Assembly (NCBI GenBank): GCA_045809745.1
Contig: JBJMXE010000122.1
Location: 1 to 64,000 of the forward strand
Direction of reading: 5' to 3'
DNA: 64,000 bases
Source of the DNA: DATFCK01 sp045809745
GTDB taxonomy: Bacteria; Verrucomicrobiota; Verrucomicrobiia; Chthoniobacterales; UBA10450
Shown: one piece after another, positions 36,131 to 46,121 of the stretch
Numbering within the stretch: the first letter of the stretch is position 1
How the letters are laid out: each line of letters opens with the position of its first letter
Notes under the pieces: generated by a model
Seen by the model: only the letters and a program-made list of their open reading frames with translations
Told to the model about the DNA's origin: nothing
Database searches by the model: none
Translations under genes and position numbers: made by a program

Positions 36131-37066
36131 CTAGGGGAGAGTCGCCACTTCTGGTTTCATGGCGAAGTGCGCCTGCAATTCGCCACCCGCGGGTATGACC
36201 TGGATACCCTCCTTGTGTTCGAACGGTCGCTGGTCATGCCCATCAGTTAGGCCCCAGCATGGTTCCACGCACAGGAACCGTCCGCCATCAGACCAGAGAG
36301 TCAGATAAGGCACACCGGTCAGGTCCAGCTCCACTTTTCTGCCGCTCGGCGCGTCGGTATACGTAAATTTACGCTCGGGCACATCGACGAGTTCGACGAT
36401 GTAAGACCCGGGCAACTGCTCCCGCGCAAACGGCATCGGACCGCCACCGAAGTCAATCTCCTGAGTTTCACCGGAGAGATAATTGTTCGGCGCAAGGTGC
36501 CGGCGGTATTTGCCGGCAGGCATGTCGAATTCAAAACTTTCGAACGAGCTTGCCGCGAAGCCCGGATGCAATCCGAACCCGACGTGAGCGGTCAGTTCGG
36601 GTTCGTGATTGGTAAACTGAAACGTAACGGTTAGCCGGTCGCGCACTATACGGTAGGTCAACCGAAGGCTGACCTTCAGCGGATAATCCTCCGGCCCGTA
36701 ATCATCCGGAGAGACCTGGTAAGTGAGCGCACCTTCCTCTCCGTGCACTGGATGCCAGACAACTGTTCGCAGAAAACCGTGCGTGCCGCCGCGGATCTCG
36801 TGGCTACGGTAAACCGACTTTCCGTCCTTCAATCGATGCAAATAATAACCCATCACCGTGGCATGATTCCCCCAGCCTCTTGCGGGCGGTGTCAGATCAT
36901 TGTCGCGGTACAAAAAGCCGACCCACTCGCCGCGATGGTTCTTTCGGGCGAGACTAACGAGTTCTGCACCAAGCCGTGAGATTTCGATCCGAACTCCGTT
37001 GAGCTCGTCGGTCAGAATATCGAGCAGCCGATCGCCGCGTTTATCTTCGCGATGCGAAAAACTCAT
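36131..37066 (-). CDS. Aldose 1-epimerase family protein
   Basis: This 311-residue galactose-mutarotase-like enzyme interconverts alpha and beta forms of a sugar. The catalytic His is likely in SHEIRGGTHGFLRTVVWHPV, the second His in VGFGLHPGFAA, and the acid late in the protein near FLCVEPCWGLTDGHDQ. The family also includes sugar-phosphate epimerases, so the substrate is open. It lies between the FAH gene and the dehydrogenase with minimal gaps. Confidence 0.88.
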   Translation of the reverse strand: MSFSHREDKRGDRLLDILTDELNGVRIEISRLGAELVSLARKNHRGEWVGFLYRDNDLTPPARGWGNHATVMGYYLHRLKDGKSVYRSHEIRGGTHGFLRTVVWHPVHGEEGALTYQVSPDDYGPEDYPLKVSLRLTYRIVRDRLTVTFQFTNHEPELTAHVGFGLHPGFAASSFESFEFDMPAGKYRRHLAPNNYLSGETQEIDFGGGPMPFAREQLPGSYIVELVDVPERKFTYTDAPSGRKVELDLTGVPYLTLWSDGGRFLCVEPCWGLTDGHDQRPFEHKEGIQVIPAGGELQAHFAMKPEVATLP

Positions 37067-37072
37067 TGCCGC

Positions 37073-38335
37073 TCATGGGAACAGGCCGCGGCTGGTCTTG
37101 GCCTTCAGCACACGCTCAACTCCGATCGCCATGGCGGCAGTACGATGGGAAATCTTGTGCTCTTTCGCTCGCCGAATCACCTGGGTAAACGAATGCTCCA
37201 GAATACGAAACAGTTTGTCAGTCACTTCCATTTCGCTCCAAAGAAAACTCTGCAATCCCTGAACCCACTCGAAGTAAGAGACGATAACACCACCGGCATT
37301 GCACAGAATGTCCGGAATCAAAAACACCTCATCCCAGCGCTGCTCCAGAATCAAATCGGCCTCCGGTGTGGTCGGGCCATTCGCGCCTTCGGCGAGAATC
37401 CGGCACTTCAGCTGCCCGGCATTCTTGTCGGTAATCACACGATCGACCGCGGCCGGCACCAGCACGTCGCACGGCATCAGAAGAAGGTCGTTAGGGTCGA
37501 TGTGTTCGCCCTCATCGAACGACCGAAGATTACCCTTCTTCCGCACGTGCATTTCAGCGGCTTTGATGTCGATACCCTTCGGATTGTAAATCGCCGCAAA
37601 TGCGTCGCTGATACCGACGACTTTGACGCCCGTTTTCAGACCGAGCGACAGGGCAGCCACCGAACCGACGTTTCCGAATCCCTGAACGATTGCGGTGCAC
37701 TTCTCCGGATCGAGCTTGAGCATGTCCATGGCACGCTCAATTAGATAAACAACACCACGCCCGGTTGCTTCGCGGCGGCCTTCGGTTCCGCCAATCGACA
37801 CCGGTTTGCCGGTGACAATCTCATTCACGGCATACCCCTGGTAAACCGAGTAGGTATCCATGAACCAGGCCATGATCTGCTCATTGGTGCCCATGTCCGG
37901 GCCCATGATATCGGTGTGCGGCCCGACAAACGAAATCATCTCCTGCATGTATCGGCGGGAGAGCGCCTCGAGTTCTTTAATAGAAAGCTTCGTTGGATCG
38001 CAGGCGATGCCGCCTTTTGCGCCACCATAAGGGAGGTTAGCCAGAGCGCATTTCCAGCTCATCCACATCGCGAGGGCTGCGGTTTCACCCATCGATAGGT
38101 TCGGCGCGAAACGGGTGCCGCCCTTGGTCGGGCCTAACGTAAGGTGATGCTGGACCCGGTAACCTTGGAAAGTTCGGGTGCTGCCATCATCCATGTGGAC
38201 CGGCAGCGTCACGGCAATCGACCGCTTGGGGTACATCAGCCGGTCGCGATCGTTCCGGTCAATATTGAGATAATCAGCGATGACCTGGAACTGGTTGCAG
38301 GCCATTCGAAATACGTCGTCGTCGTAAATGTGCAT
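37073..38335 (-). CDS. Glu/Leu-type amino acid dehydrogenase
   Basis: The 420-residue enzyme carries out NAD(P)-dependent oxidative deamination, most likely of glutamate. YRVQHHLTLGPTKGGTRFAP and ALANLPYGGAKGGIACDP contain the substrate-binding and catalytic Lys residues, GPDMGTNEQIMAWFMDTYS follows, and AIVQGFGNVGSVAA is the nucleotide-binding loop. ILAEGANGPTTPEAD is also diagnostic. The ATG of MHIYDDD replaces an upstream TTG. The length fits hexameric glutamate dehydrogenases. Confidence 0.92.
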   Translation of the reverse strand: MHIYDDDVFRMACNQFQVIADYLNIDRNDRDRLMYPKRSIAVTLPVHMDDGSTRTFQGYRVQHHLTLGPTKGGTRFAPNLSMGETAALAMWMSWKCALANLPYGGAKGGIACDPTKLSIKELEALSRRYMQEMISFVGPHTDIMGPDMGTNEQIMAWFMDTYSVYQGYAVNEIVTGKPVSIGGTEGRREATGRGVVYLIERAMDMLKLDPEKCTAIVQGFGNVGSVAALSLGLKTGVKVVGISDAFAAIYNPKGIDIKAAEMHVRKKGNLRSFDEGEHIDPNDLLLMPCDVLVPAAVDRVITDKNAGQLKCRILAEGANGPTTPEADLILEQRWDEVFLIPDILCNAGGVIVSYFEWVQGLQSFLWSEMEVTDKLFRILEHSFTQVIRRAKEHKISHRTAAMAIGVERVLKAKTSRGLFP

Positions 38336-38495
38336 GAGGACCAACAGGAACTTAGAACGTCCCTGTGAAAAACGCCGATGACCTATTTGCCCACGATTTC
38401 ACCTTCGTCAATCAAATTTGCGGCCGCCCGCAGTGGCCGCGATTTGCTCCACACGATGCTTTAACGTGCTCGGGCCGAACGTTACAGTGGAGCCG

Positions 38496-39614
38496 ATGAA
38501 AATTGAAACTCTGGCGGTCCACGCTGGCCATACGATCGATCCCGCGACTGGAGCAGTCGCCACGCCAATTTACCTGTCGACCACGTTCGAGCGGGATGTT
38601 GATGGCGCCTATTCCCGAGGTCACATGTACACCCGGAACAGCAATCCGAACCGCCAGATGCTGGAACGTGGCATCGCTGCGATCGAAGGTGGAGCGGCCG
38701 CGGCAGCTTTCGGCAGTGGAATGGCAGCCGCGAGTGCCGTTTTCCAGACGCTCAGCCCGCATGACCACGTGTTGGCGCACGTTGACGCTTACTACGGAGT
38801 GACGCGCGTTCTTCGGGACATCTTCGAACGGTGGCAGCTGGAGGTGGACTCCATCGACATGACGGATGTTTCTGCCGTTAAGAAGGCGCTGCGGCCTAAC
38901 ACGAAAGTGATTTGGACAGAGACACCTTCCAACCCGTTGCTAAAAATAGTCGATTTGGCGGCGATTGCGGACATCGCGTCAAACGCCGGAGCAATTAGCG
39001 TTTGTGACAATACGTGGGGTCCGATTATCCAGCGGCCTCTCGATCTGGGCATCAACATCGTGCTGCATTCGACTACCAAGTATTTTGGCGGTCATTGCGA
39101 TGTCCTGGGCGGCATCCTTGTCGCTCAAAAGGAAAATGAGTTCTTTGAGCGGGTTCGATCGATTCAATACGGCGCCGGCGCTGTCCCCTCGCCTTTCGAT
39201 TGCTGGCTAGTTTTGCGCGGGGTACACACCGTTCCGTGGCGCATGCGGGCGCACTGCGAAAATGCGATGAAGATTGCGGAACACCTTTCGAATCACCCGG
39301 CGGTGGAACGAGTGCACTATCCCGGATTGCCGATCCATCCCGGACACGACATCGCCCGCAAACAAATGTCGATGTTTGGTGGTATGATGTCGATCGAAGT
39401 AAAGGGTGGGCGCGTCGCGGCCATGCGAGTCGCCGCGAATACGAAAATTTTCATTCGCGCGACCAGTCTCGGTGGAGTCGAAAGTTTGATCGAGCACCGC
39501 GCATCCGTTGAAGGTCCTGGTACGACGTCACCAGAAAACCTGCTTCGGCTCTCGATCGGACTCGAAAACGCGGATGATCTGATCGAAGACCTCGAGCAAG
39601 CGATCATGGCCTAA
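38496..39614 (+). CDS. Cys/Met metabolism PLP-dependent enzyme
   Basis: This 372-residue enzyme of the cystathionine gamma-synthase/gamma-lyase family uses pyridoxal phosphate. It begins with IETLAVHAGHTIDPATGAV and TPIYLSTTFE, has YTRNSNPNRQMLE and FGSGMAAASAV, and the PLP Lys in HSTTKYFGGHCDVLGG. SLGGVESLIEHRAS and RLSIGLENADDLIEDL close the fold. Synthase or lyase cannot be told apart by motif. Start chosen at MKIETLAVH. Confidence 0.9.
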   Translation: MKIETLAVHAGHTIDPATGAVATPIYLSTTFERDVDGAYSRGHMYTRNSNPNRQMLERGIAAIEGGAAAAAFGSGMAAASAVFQTLSPHDHVLAHVDAYYGVTRVLRDIFERWQLEVDSIDMTDVSAVKKALRPNTKVIWTETPSNPLLKIVDLAAIADIASNAGAISVCDNTWGPIIQRPLDLGINIVLHSTTKYFGGHCDVLGGILVAQKENEFFERVRSIQYGAGAVPSPFDCWLVLRGVHTVPWRMRAHCENAMKIAEHLSNHPAVERVHYPGLPIHPGHDIARKQMSMFGGMMSIEVKGGRVAAMRVAANTKIFIRATSLGGVESLIEHRASVEGPGTTSPENLLRLSIGLENADDLIEDLEQAIMA

Positions 39615-39663
39615 TGGGGACCAGCGCAGACGAAAACTGGCTCGGCTGAAAGCCGATGCCACA

Positions 39664-41256
39664 TCACCGGCGCCTAACGAAGCGCCTCTTTGCCAGGTCG
39701 ACGACCTCGTGCAGCTCCTCGACCCGCAGAAGAAATGCCACGGCGAAGAAAGCAACCCCTGCGGCCGTGATGACCCCGCCCAAATTCAACGCTTTATGCC
39801 AAAGCGGCAGACTGGGGCTGATGAAGGCAAGGCCGAACCAGGAAATTAGCCCGAGGACCGCGCCCGCTACCGCCAGTTTCGCTAGGAGGACAATCATCCG
39901 GCCGGTCTCCAGCCGGCCCGAGTAGCGCCACATCATTATATAAAGGAGAAGAAAATTCGTGAGCGCCACGATGCTGGTCGAAAGCGCCAGCCCACGGTGA
40001 TCGAATTTGAGCCTCACCAGGAAAAACCAGTTCAAAGCCAGATTGGTGATGATTGACAGCATGCTCACCATCATGGGCAGGTAGCGGCGGTCCAGCGCGT
40101 AGAACGCCGGGGCCAATACTTTCACTGCCGCATACGCGGCCAGGCCTATCGCGTAGAATTGCAGCGCCGCGGCCGTCTGATCGGTTGAGAACGAGGTGAA
40201 CCGGCCGTGCTGATAGATGACGGCAATGATTGGCCGCGCCAGAATCATCAGCCCAATCGCAGCTGGTATCGTGAGCAGCATTACCAGCCGGAGCGCATGC
40301 GACAAAGCCGACCTGAATCCAGCGGCGTCGCCCATAGCCGCGCTTCGCGAGACCAGCGGCAGGGTCACCGTTCCGACGGCAACACCGAAAATTCCGAGCG
40401 GCAATTGCATCAGGCGGAATGCGATGTTCAGCCAGCTCACCGGACCGTCGCCTAACCGGGCGGCGAAGACGCTGTTTACCAAAACGTTCACCTGGACCGC
40501 ACTCGCTGCGATTACCGCTGGTCCCATCAAAGTGAGGACCGTCCGCACACCGGCATCTCGCCAGCTGAAATCCGGATGATACCGGTAGCCAACTCGCCGC
40601 AACGCCGGGAATTGAGCCGCCAATTGCCAGGCTCCGCCAATCAGTGTGCCGATTGACAGGCCGATTAGAGAGCGGGCGCCGAAGTGCGGATCGATCCACC
40701 AACCAAGCGTGACGCCGCCAATGATGGAGCCGAGATTGAAATAGGTGGACGCCATGGCCGGGGCGCCAAACACGTGCTTCGCGTTCAGCACTCCCATAAC
40801 CAGCGCGGCCAAAGATACCAGCAGGATAAACGGCCACATGATCTGCGTTAGCAGAACCGTTAGGGCGGTTTTGTCAGGAGACCAGCTCCACCAGGTCATT
40901 AGTCCGATCAGCTGAGGCGCGAACGCGATTCCGAGAAGCGTTACCGCACTTATGAAAACCGCGGTCAGGGTTGCCACCTTGTTAGCCAGTCGCCAGGCCG
41001 ACTCGTCTCCTTCGGTGGCGATTTTCTTGGAGAAAGTCGTTATGAACGCTGTGGACAACGCGCCTTCAGCAAACAAATCACGCAACAGGTTCGGCACCCG
41101 AAAGGCCATCAGGAACGCGTCAAGATTTCGGCCGGCGCCGAAAAGACCCGCAAAGACCTGTTCCCGGATCAGACCCAACAGCCGCGAACACATCACCGCG
41201 ATCGCGACAATACCCGTCGCTCGTGTGCTTACCCGCTGCTCCTTGGACTCGGCCAT
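39664..41256 (-). CDS. murJ: Lipid II flippase MurJ
   Basis: This 530-residue polytopic membrane protein moves lipid II to the periplasmic side for peptidoglycan synthesis. The N-terminal part reads VMCSRLLGLIREQVFAGLFG then LDAFLMAFRVPNLLRDLFAE and GALSTAFITTF, strongly typical of MurJ/MviN. Fourteen helices are expected. It is a single gene 101 bp from the DUF2339 gene upstream and converges with the PLP enzyme. Confidence 0.95.
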   Translation of the reverse strand: MAESKEQRVSTRATGIVAIAVMCSRLLGLIREQVFAGLFGAGRNLDAFLMAFRVPNLLRDLFAEGALSTAFITTFSKKIATEGDESAWRLANKVATLTAVFISAVTLLGIAFAPQLIGLMTWWSWSPDKTALTVLLTQIMWPFILLVSLAALVMGVLNAKHVFGAPAMASTYFNLGSIIGGVTLGWWIDPHFGARSLIGLSIGTLIGGAWQLAAQFPALRRVGYRYHPDFSWRDAGVRTVLTLMGPAVIAASAVQVNVLVNSVFAARLGDGPVSWLNIAFRLMQLPLGIFGVAVGTVTLPLVSRSAAMGDAAGFRSALSHALRLVMLLTIPAAIGLMILARPIIAVIYQHGRFTSFSTDQTAAALQFYAIGLAAYAAVKVLAPAFYALDRRYLPMMVSMLSIITNLALNWFFLVRLKFDHRGLALSTSIVALTNFLLLYIMMWRYSGRLETGRMIVLLAKLAVAGAVLGLISWFGLAFISPSLPLWHKALNLGGVITAAGVAFFAVAFLLRVEELHEVVDLAKRRFVRRR

Positions 41257-41357
41257 TGGCGAAGAAGCAACAGTGGGAGACGGGTCGGGGAAAGGAGAAA
41301 ATGCAGAATGTTCACGAGCACGGACGCGCCAGTGTCGATTTGCGCGCGCTTTCTGCG

Positions 41358-43589
41358 CTATTGCTTCGCCGGAGCCGACAGAAACTGTTGATAGGTAAAT
41401 GACGCCACAATGGCGATGATCGCCACGCTGATGAATGCGGCGATCCGATAGAGCTGGCTGAGATTATCGAGATCGTGAAAGAACAGTTTGACTAGCGCCA
41501 GGCATAAAAGCGCGACCGCGCCGAACCGAAGCGGGCGGATCTGTTTGATCATGCCGATCAACAGCATGCCGAAGGCGAACAGCGACCAGCTGATGGTGTA
41601 AGTCATGTCTCGGGCAAAGTTTCCGGCGAACGAGAAGGTCAGGGTGGGCCCAATCGAAAAGTAATCGGCAATCTCGATGTTCAGAAGCAGGAACAGAACA
41701 AGCCCGCTTAGCCCGTACAAAAGAGCCGGGCCATGCTTCTCGTAGAGACGTTCCTTGGGAGAGCCAAACCAGTAACCACCGGCGAACAGGCAAAGCGCAA
41801 CCGCACCGTATACATACAAATACCAGTTCAGAATCGGCGTGGGAGTACGCGGATGATAATGGAGCACAGCTGGATTAAGGGCGAGGCGCACGAATGCGGC
41901 GGAAAACACGATCAAGGCAATGGCGCGCAAGCGGCGGTTAGGCAGCGCCTGATAGAGCAGGATCAACCCGACGCCTTCCAGCGCCCAGCCGATGGTGATC
42001 CATTCACGGTCTAACTGCACCGGAAACATAAGACTAACGAAGGCGATCAGAGCTGCTCCCTGACTGGCCAGACGCGAGTCGCCAGAAGTGAGCTTCAGCC
42101 GCTCTTTCGAAATGAGATAGCGAATCCCGGCCGCCGCTGGTAGGGCAAAGGTCAGCGGAATCACCCACCACCAGCGGTGCGGTATAACCGGATTCCCGGG
42201 AGACAATCCCGCCGGCACCGTAAGATAATAGTAAACGAAGCCAAACTGCGGAAGACCTGCCACCGCACTAATCAGCCACGGCCACTTTTGATGCGGACCG
42301 CTGAGGTATGGCGTGGCCACAAATACCAGGAAGATCACGGCGTGCCACGTTGCCACGGCAGCCATATGCGAGGTTATGACTAACGACGCATCGTTGAGTC
42401 CGCCGTTATTGCCGAAAGCGCAGAACCATCGCCACTCCGCCAATACCCCCAATACCAGCGCGGACAGAGCAACAATCAATGCGGCCTTCGACTGCACTTT
42501 GCCTCTTGAATGAAACGCGGCCAGCGCAACCAAACCCGCTGAGCCCAGCAGCAAAGTAAACAAACCGAAATCCCATGCAGTCAGGCTGCTCAATGGGTCC
42601 ACGATCGCCCCAATCAGTGGAGCGCTCCCTGCGATGGCACCGGCCAGGAGGCTCCAGTTGTGGCTCCGCCCGGTTTGAACGAGCGCGACCGCGATCAGCA
42701 GAAACAAAAACTGGAAGACGAAAAATACAACGCGAGCGACTTCAGCGTCAGTGGTCCCGAAGCAATCGGCCGCCCAGGCGAATTCTATCGCCACTGTGCA
42801 TGCGGCAGCTGCGGCGATGAAGTAATGCCAGCGTTTAACCACGCTGACCGCAGCGACCGCGCAGTTCACGACGCCGAGGTAACCGAACAGACCAGCTGTG
42901 CTTTGATAGCGGTTTCGGAATAGCAGCGGGGTCAAAAAGCCGCCGATCACGGCCAGCCATAAAATTCCGGGGGCGTCCGTCCGCGCACCGAGGCCGAGCG
43001 CCAACGCGGTAATCCCCCACATCAGCACTGACGCAAACGTCAGCGAGACCAAACCATAAAACGAATGAGCCGCGTAGATGTCGGCATACAAAATCAAAAG
43101 CCCCGTCGCAATGAGGCTTTGGGATGGAATGCGGTACTTGCGCAGCACCGGGAGCAATCCGATCCCGATCAATGTTAGGCCGACGAGCGCGCTGACAGCA
43201 ATGCGAATGCGAGGGCTGATCAGGTTGTTTTCGAACGCGTATTTAACGAAAAAAACGACACCGAGAAAAAACGCCAATCCGCCGATCCAGGCGAACATGC
43301 GGACTCCAACAAACGATTCCCAGTTAACCGCTGGATGCTGATGTGCCGTTTCAATCACTGGCAACGGGGTTGAAGCAATCGACCTTGGTGACGGCTGGTT
43401 CACAAATTGAGGCAGAGGTGGCGGCACAGAAGGCGATGGTTTAGCAACAACGGGTTGAGCATCGCCACTCCCGCTTCGCCGGAGTGCCGCCTCGAGACTT
43501 TCGATCCGCGCTCGCAAGGTGCCGATCTGGGCGATCGCCATGATCGCGACACCGAGTCCAGCGCAGGCGAGAAACGCGAGAAGGATCAT
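41358..43589 (-). CDS. DUF2339 polytopic membrane protein
   Basis: This 743-residue protein starts with a membrane helix, a short coiled coil (AQIGTLRARIESLEAALRRS), a proline-rich linker, and then more than 20 membrane segments. NWESFVGVRMFAWIGGLAFF followed by LGVVFFVKYAFENNLISP is the hallmark of the DUF2339 family. Its function is unknown; roles in cell envelope have been suggested by size and topology only. It lies between murJ and the Nif3-like gene. Confidence 0.88.
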   Translation of the reverse strand: MILLAFLACAGLGVAIMAIAQIGTLRARIESLEAALRRSGSGDAQPVVAKPSPSVPPPLPQFVNQPSPRSIASTPLPVIETAHQHPAVNWESFVGVRMFAWIGGLAFFLGVVFFVKYAFENNLISPRIRIAVSALVGLTLIGIGLLPVLRKYRIPSQSLIATGLLILYADIYAAHSFYGLVSLTFASVLMWGITALALGLGARTDAPGILWLAVIGGFLTPLLFRNRYQSTAGLFGYLGVVNCAVAAVSVVKRWHYFIAAAAACTVAIEFAWAADCFGTTDAEVARVVFFVFQFLFLLIAVALVQTGRSHNWSLLAGAIAGSAPLIGAIVDPLSSLTAWDFGLFTLLLGSAGLVALAAFHSRGKVQSKAALIVALSALVLGVLAEWRWFCAFGNNGGLNDASLVITSHMAAVATWHAVIFLVFVATPYLSGPHQKWPWLISAVAGLPQFGFVYYYLTVPAGLSPGNPVIPHRWWWVIPLTFALPAAAGIRYLISKERLKLTSGDSRLASQGAALIAFVSLMFPVQLDREWITIGWALEGVGLILLYQALPNRRLRAIALIVFSAAFVRLALNPAVLHYHPRTPTPILNWYLYVYGAVALCLFAGGYWFGSPKERLYEKHGPALLYGLSGLVLFLLLNIEIADYFSIGPTLTFSFAGNFARDMTYTISWSLFAFGMLLIGMIKQIRPLRFGAVALLCLALVKLFFHDLDNLSQLYRIAAFISVAIIAIVASFTYQQFLSAPAKQ

Positions 43590-43650
43590 ACCCGGTCTGT
43601 ATCAGCAGTGTTCACTCAGTAAAATCTCGACTGCTTGCAGGATTCGCTCC

Positions 43651-44406
43651 TCACAAACCCGTTGGACAATCGATAAACTCGAACGGCAGCCGAAACTTCT
43701 TTGCCAGGTATGTCGCCAGCGCTTTGACTCCAAAGGTTTCGGTGGCGTAATGTCCACCGAGCCACAGGTTCATTCCGAGCTCTTGAGCAGCGACAGCCGC
43801 CCAATGAGGCGCTTCACCGGTGATGAAAGTGTCGATCCCCTCAGCCGCTACTCGATAGATTTCTGATCCGCCGGCGCCGGTAACGATACCAATCATGCGT
43901 GGACGCTCCGGACCGAAATTGAAGGCCAGCACTTCGTCGCCTAACACTTTCTGAAGCCGCGCGAACAAAGTGTTGTCGGTCTTATCAACCGATCCTTTCA
44001 CGCCCACCAATTGCCCTTTCTCGGCGAGGAATGGCGTAGCGCGCCGGAGCCTTACGGCTGCTGCCAATAACGTGTTGTTGCCTAACTTTGGATGAACATC
44101 CAACGGCAGATGGGCGCTATACAGTGCAACGTCGTGTTGCAGGGCCAGCCGCAATTGCCGGCTCAAGATTCCGGTGACCGGCTGAAGGCCCTGCCAGTAC
44201 AACCCGTGGTGCACGATCAAAAAGTCTACATTCCGTTCACTGGCCATTTGCAGCGTCTGGGTGGACGCGTCAACGGCCGCGCCAATCTTCGTGACCTTGC
44301 CGGAATTCTCGATCTGCAATCCATTCAGAGCATTGTCCCAATCCGCGATTTCGCTGATCCGCAATGTCGCGTCGCACTGGGCCACAACCTTTTGAAGCAA
44401 AGCCAT
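43651..44406 (-). CDS. Nif3-like dinuclear metal centre protein
   Basis: The 251-residue protein matches the Nif3/YbgI family of hexameric dimetal proteins (GTP cyclohydrolase-I-type 2 homologues). Metal-site segments are visible: DWDNALNGLQIEN, FLIVHHGLYW, LYSAHLPLDVH, and near the end FITGEAPHWAAVAAQELGMN with GGHYATETFG. The biochemical role is still debated. An upstream TTG is rejected in favour of the ATG of MALLQKV. Confidence 0.9.
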   Translation of the reverse strand: MALLQKVVAQCDATLRISEIADWDNALNGLQIENSGKVTKIGAAVDASTQTLQMASERNVDFLIVHHGLYWQGLQPVTGILSRQLRLALQHDVALYSAHLPLDVHPKLGNNTLLAAAVRLRRATPFLAEKGQLVGVKGSVDKTDNTLFARLQKVLGDEVLAFNFGPERPRMIGIVTGAGGSEIYRVAAEGIDTFITGEAPHWAAVAAQELGMNLWLGGHYATETFGVKALATYLAKKFRLPFEFIDCPTGL

Positions 44407-44501
44407 CGCCGGCAAAGCTAAGGAGTCTCAGCCGGTGAAGGCAAGATTGAAGCAAAGCGCTGTTTAATGCTGGTCAAATGGCCGAACTTAATCTCACCCG
44501 T

Positions 44502-44540
44502 GTCATCCTGAGCACCTTCACTGTGAAATCCCTCAAGTGA
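44502..44540. repeat. Partial type B repeat
   Basis: GTCATCCTGAGCACCTTCAC then TGTGAAATCCCTCAAG resembles half of a type B element. It lies 28 bp beyond the stop of the cyclase gene. Confidence 0.5.
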
Positions 44541-44567
44541 GTTGCGCACCACGTTGGGGTAAGGATT

Positions 44568-46121
44568 TCAGCTCGTCCGACAGGCGTAAACCTTTACTGG
44601 TTCGCTAACTCCGCGCACTTGCTGCGGCGGCAAAGATTCGAGCGGAAAATCGATGCTTAACGAGGCTTGCACGGCTGCGGTTAGTAGCAATGGCCGGCCG
44701 ACAGTTTTGGTCAGGCTCTCGATTCGTGACGCAACATTGACGGTGTCGCCGATCGCGGTGAACTCGAGCCGCTCGGGCGAACCGATGCTGCCAACGATGG
44801 CGGGCCCGGTATGCAAACCGATCCCGATCCGGATCGAAGCTCGACCTTGTTTTTCCCACGACTCGTTTAACGAAGCGAGCGCACGCAAAATATTGATGCC
44901 GGCCGTCACCGCAGCGTCGGCGTGCTGCGTGTCGGGATCGCCGGCGCCGAACAGGGCCATGAAACCATCACCAAGGTATTTGTTCACCATTCCACCGTGT
45001 TCTTCGACGACGCGAACGGTGGCTCCGAAGAAGTCGTTTAGCATTTCCACCACGTCTGCCGGATTCATCGCTGCGGCCTGAGCAGTAGACGATCTGATAT
45101 CGACGAACATGACCGTGATCTGCTCCTCCACCCCGCTCAGGCCGGGATCGCGTTTCAAGATTTGTTCGGCAGCGCGCTGGCCCACATGCAGCCCAAAAGT
45201 TTGCCGCAATTTTTCCTTCTCTTTAAGGCCACGGATCATGTTGTTGAATTCGCCTAACAACAGTCCAAACTCGTCCGGGCGCGAAACCGGAACCGAGATG
45301 TCGAGTTTTCCACGGGACACCGACTCTGCGGCGGTCCTGAGCTGGTCAATTGGCCGAGCAACGAGTCCGCTAATCATCACCGCTGTGCACAGTCCGAAAG
45401 CAATCCCAATCGTCCCGACGAATACCGCAAACCAGGCGGAACTGACGCCGGGGGTTTGGGGCGCAAACGCTAAAAGCAGCAGGGAACCGATCGGGCAAAG
45501 CGAAGCCGATATGGCCCACAGAATGCCACGGCCCCGAAGGGAAAGCGTCACTACGTCGGGAACGAGGTCCGCTCGTACCCCGCTGAAGAACACCGGAAAC
45601 AATCCCCAGTGACTGGCTATTTCGACCAGGAAAATTGTGTGAGTTACCGAGATGAATCCAGAGATACAAAACGAGATCGGCAGATGCCAAAGCAACTGAG
45701 TGGGAAGACTGCCATGCACCTGGAGAAGCGAGAAAAGAAACACCGGGATGCACAGGAACCAGGCCAGTCCGGAAATCGCGGCGGCGTACCACGGCAAATG
45801 AATGAGTCGACGGCGCAGAACGGCCAGGCTTTCTGGCTCAATTGTTCCCCCACGCCGTAGCAGATGAAAGGGTTTCGAGAAGTAATGGACGCGCTTCAGC
45901 CACAACCAAATACCGACCGGAAATACAATAACGTTGTAAACCACGATGGTGGCCAGGAAGCGGCCGGTTAGGCCGATGGGAGTGAGCATCGGCTGGATAA
46001 TCACCGCGTTGTACCAGATGTTGAATGCGCTACCGAGTATCTGCGGCACTAAGGGTGCCAGCGCGGTCAGCACCAGGGCGAGACGTTTACTGGTCCCGTT
46101 CACGATGGCGGAAGCGTCCAT
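44568..46121 (-). CDS. Membrane adenylate/guanylate cyclase with HAMP domain
   Basis: This 517-residue protein has about six membrane helices, a HAMP-like linker (ARPIDQLRTAAESVSRGKLD), and a C-terminal class III cyclase domain from residue 330 or so. Metal-binding Asp are present in ITVMFVDIRSSTAQAA and NKYLGDGFMALFG, and RIGIGLHTGPAIVGSIGS and FTAIGDTVNVASRIE are typical. Such enzymes make cAMP from ATP in response to a membrane signal. The start overlaps the stop of the metallo-hydrolase gene by 22 bp, so they are probably coupled. Confidence 0.92.
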   Translation of the reverse strand: MDASAIVNGTSKRLALVLTALAPLVPQILGSAFNIWYNAVIIQPMLTPIGLTGRFLATIVVYNVIVFPVGIWLWLKRVHYFSKPFHLLRRGGTIEPESLAVLRRRLIHLPWYAAAISGLAWFLCIPVFLFSLLQVHGSLPTQLLWHLPISFCISGFISVTHTIFLVEIASHWGLFPVFFSGVRADLVPDVVTLSLRGRGILWAISASLCPIGSLLLLAFAPQTPGVSSAWFAVFVGTIGIAFGLCTAVMISGLVARPIDQLRTAAESVSRGKLDISVPVSRPDEFGLLLGEFNNMIRGLKEKEKLRQTFGLHVGQRAAEQILKRDPGLSGVEEQITVMFVDIRSSTAQAAAMNPADVVEMLNDFFGATVRVVEEHGGMVNKYLGDGFMALFGAGDPDTQHADAAVTAGINILRALASLNESWEKQGRASIRIGIGLHTGPAIVGSIGSPERLEFTAIGDTVNVASRIESLTKTVGRPLLLTAAVQASLSIDFPLESLPPQQVRGVSEPVKVYACRTS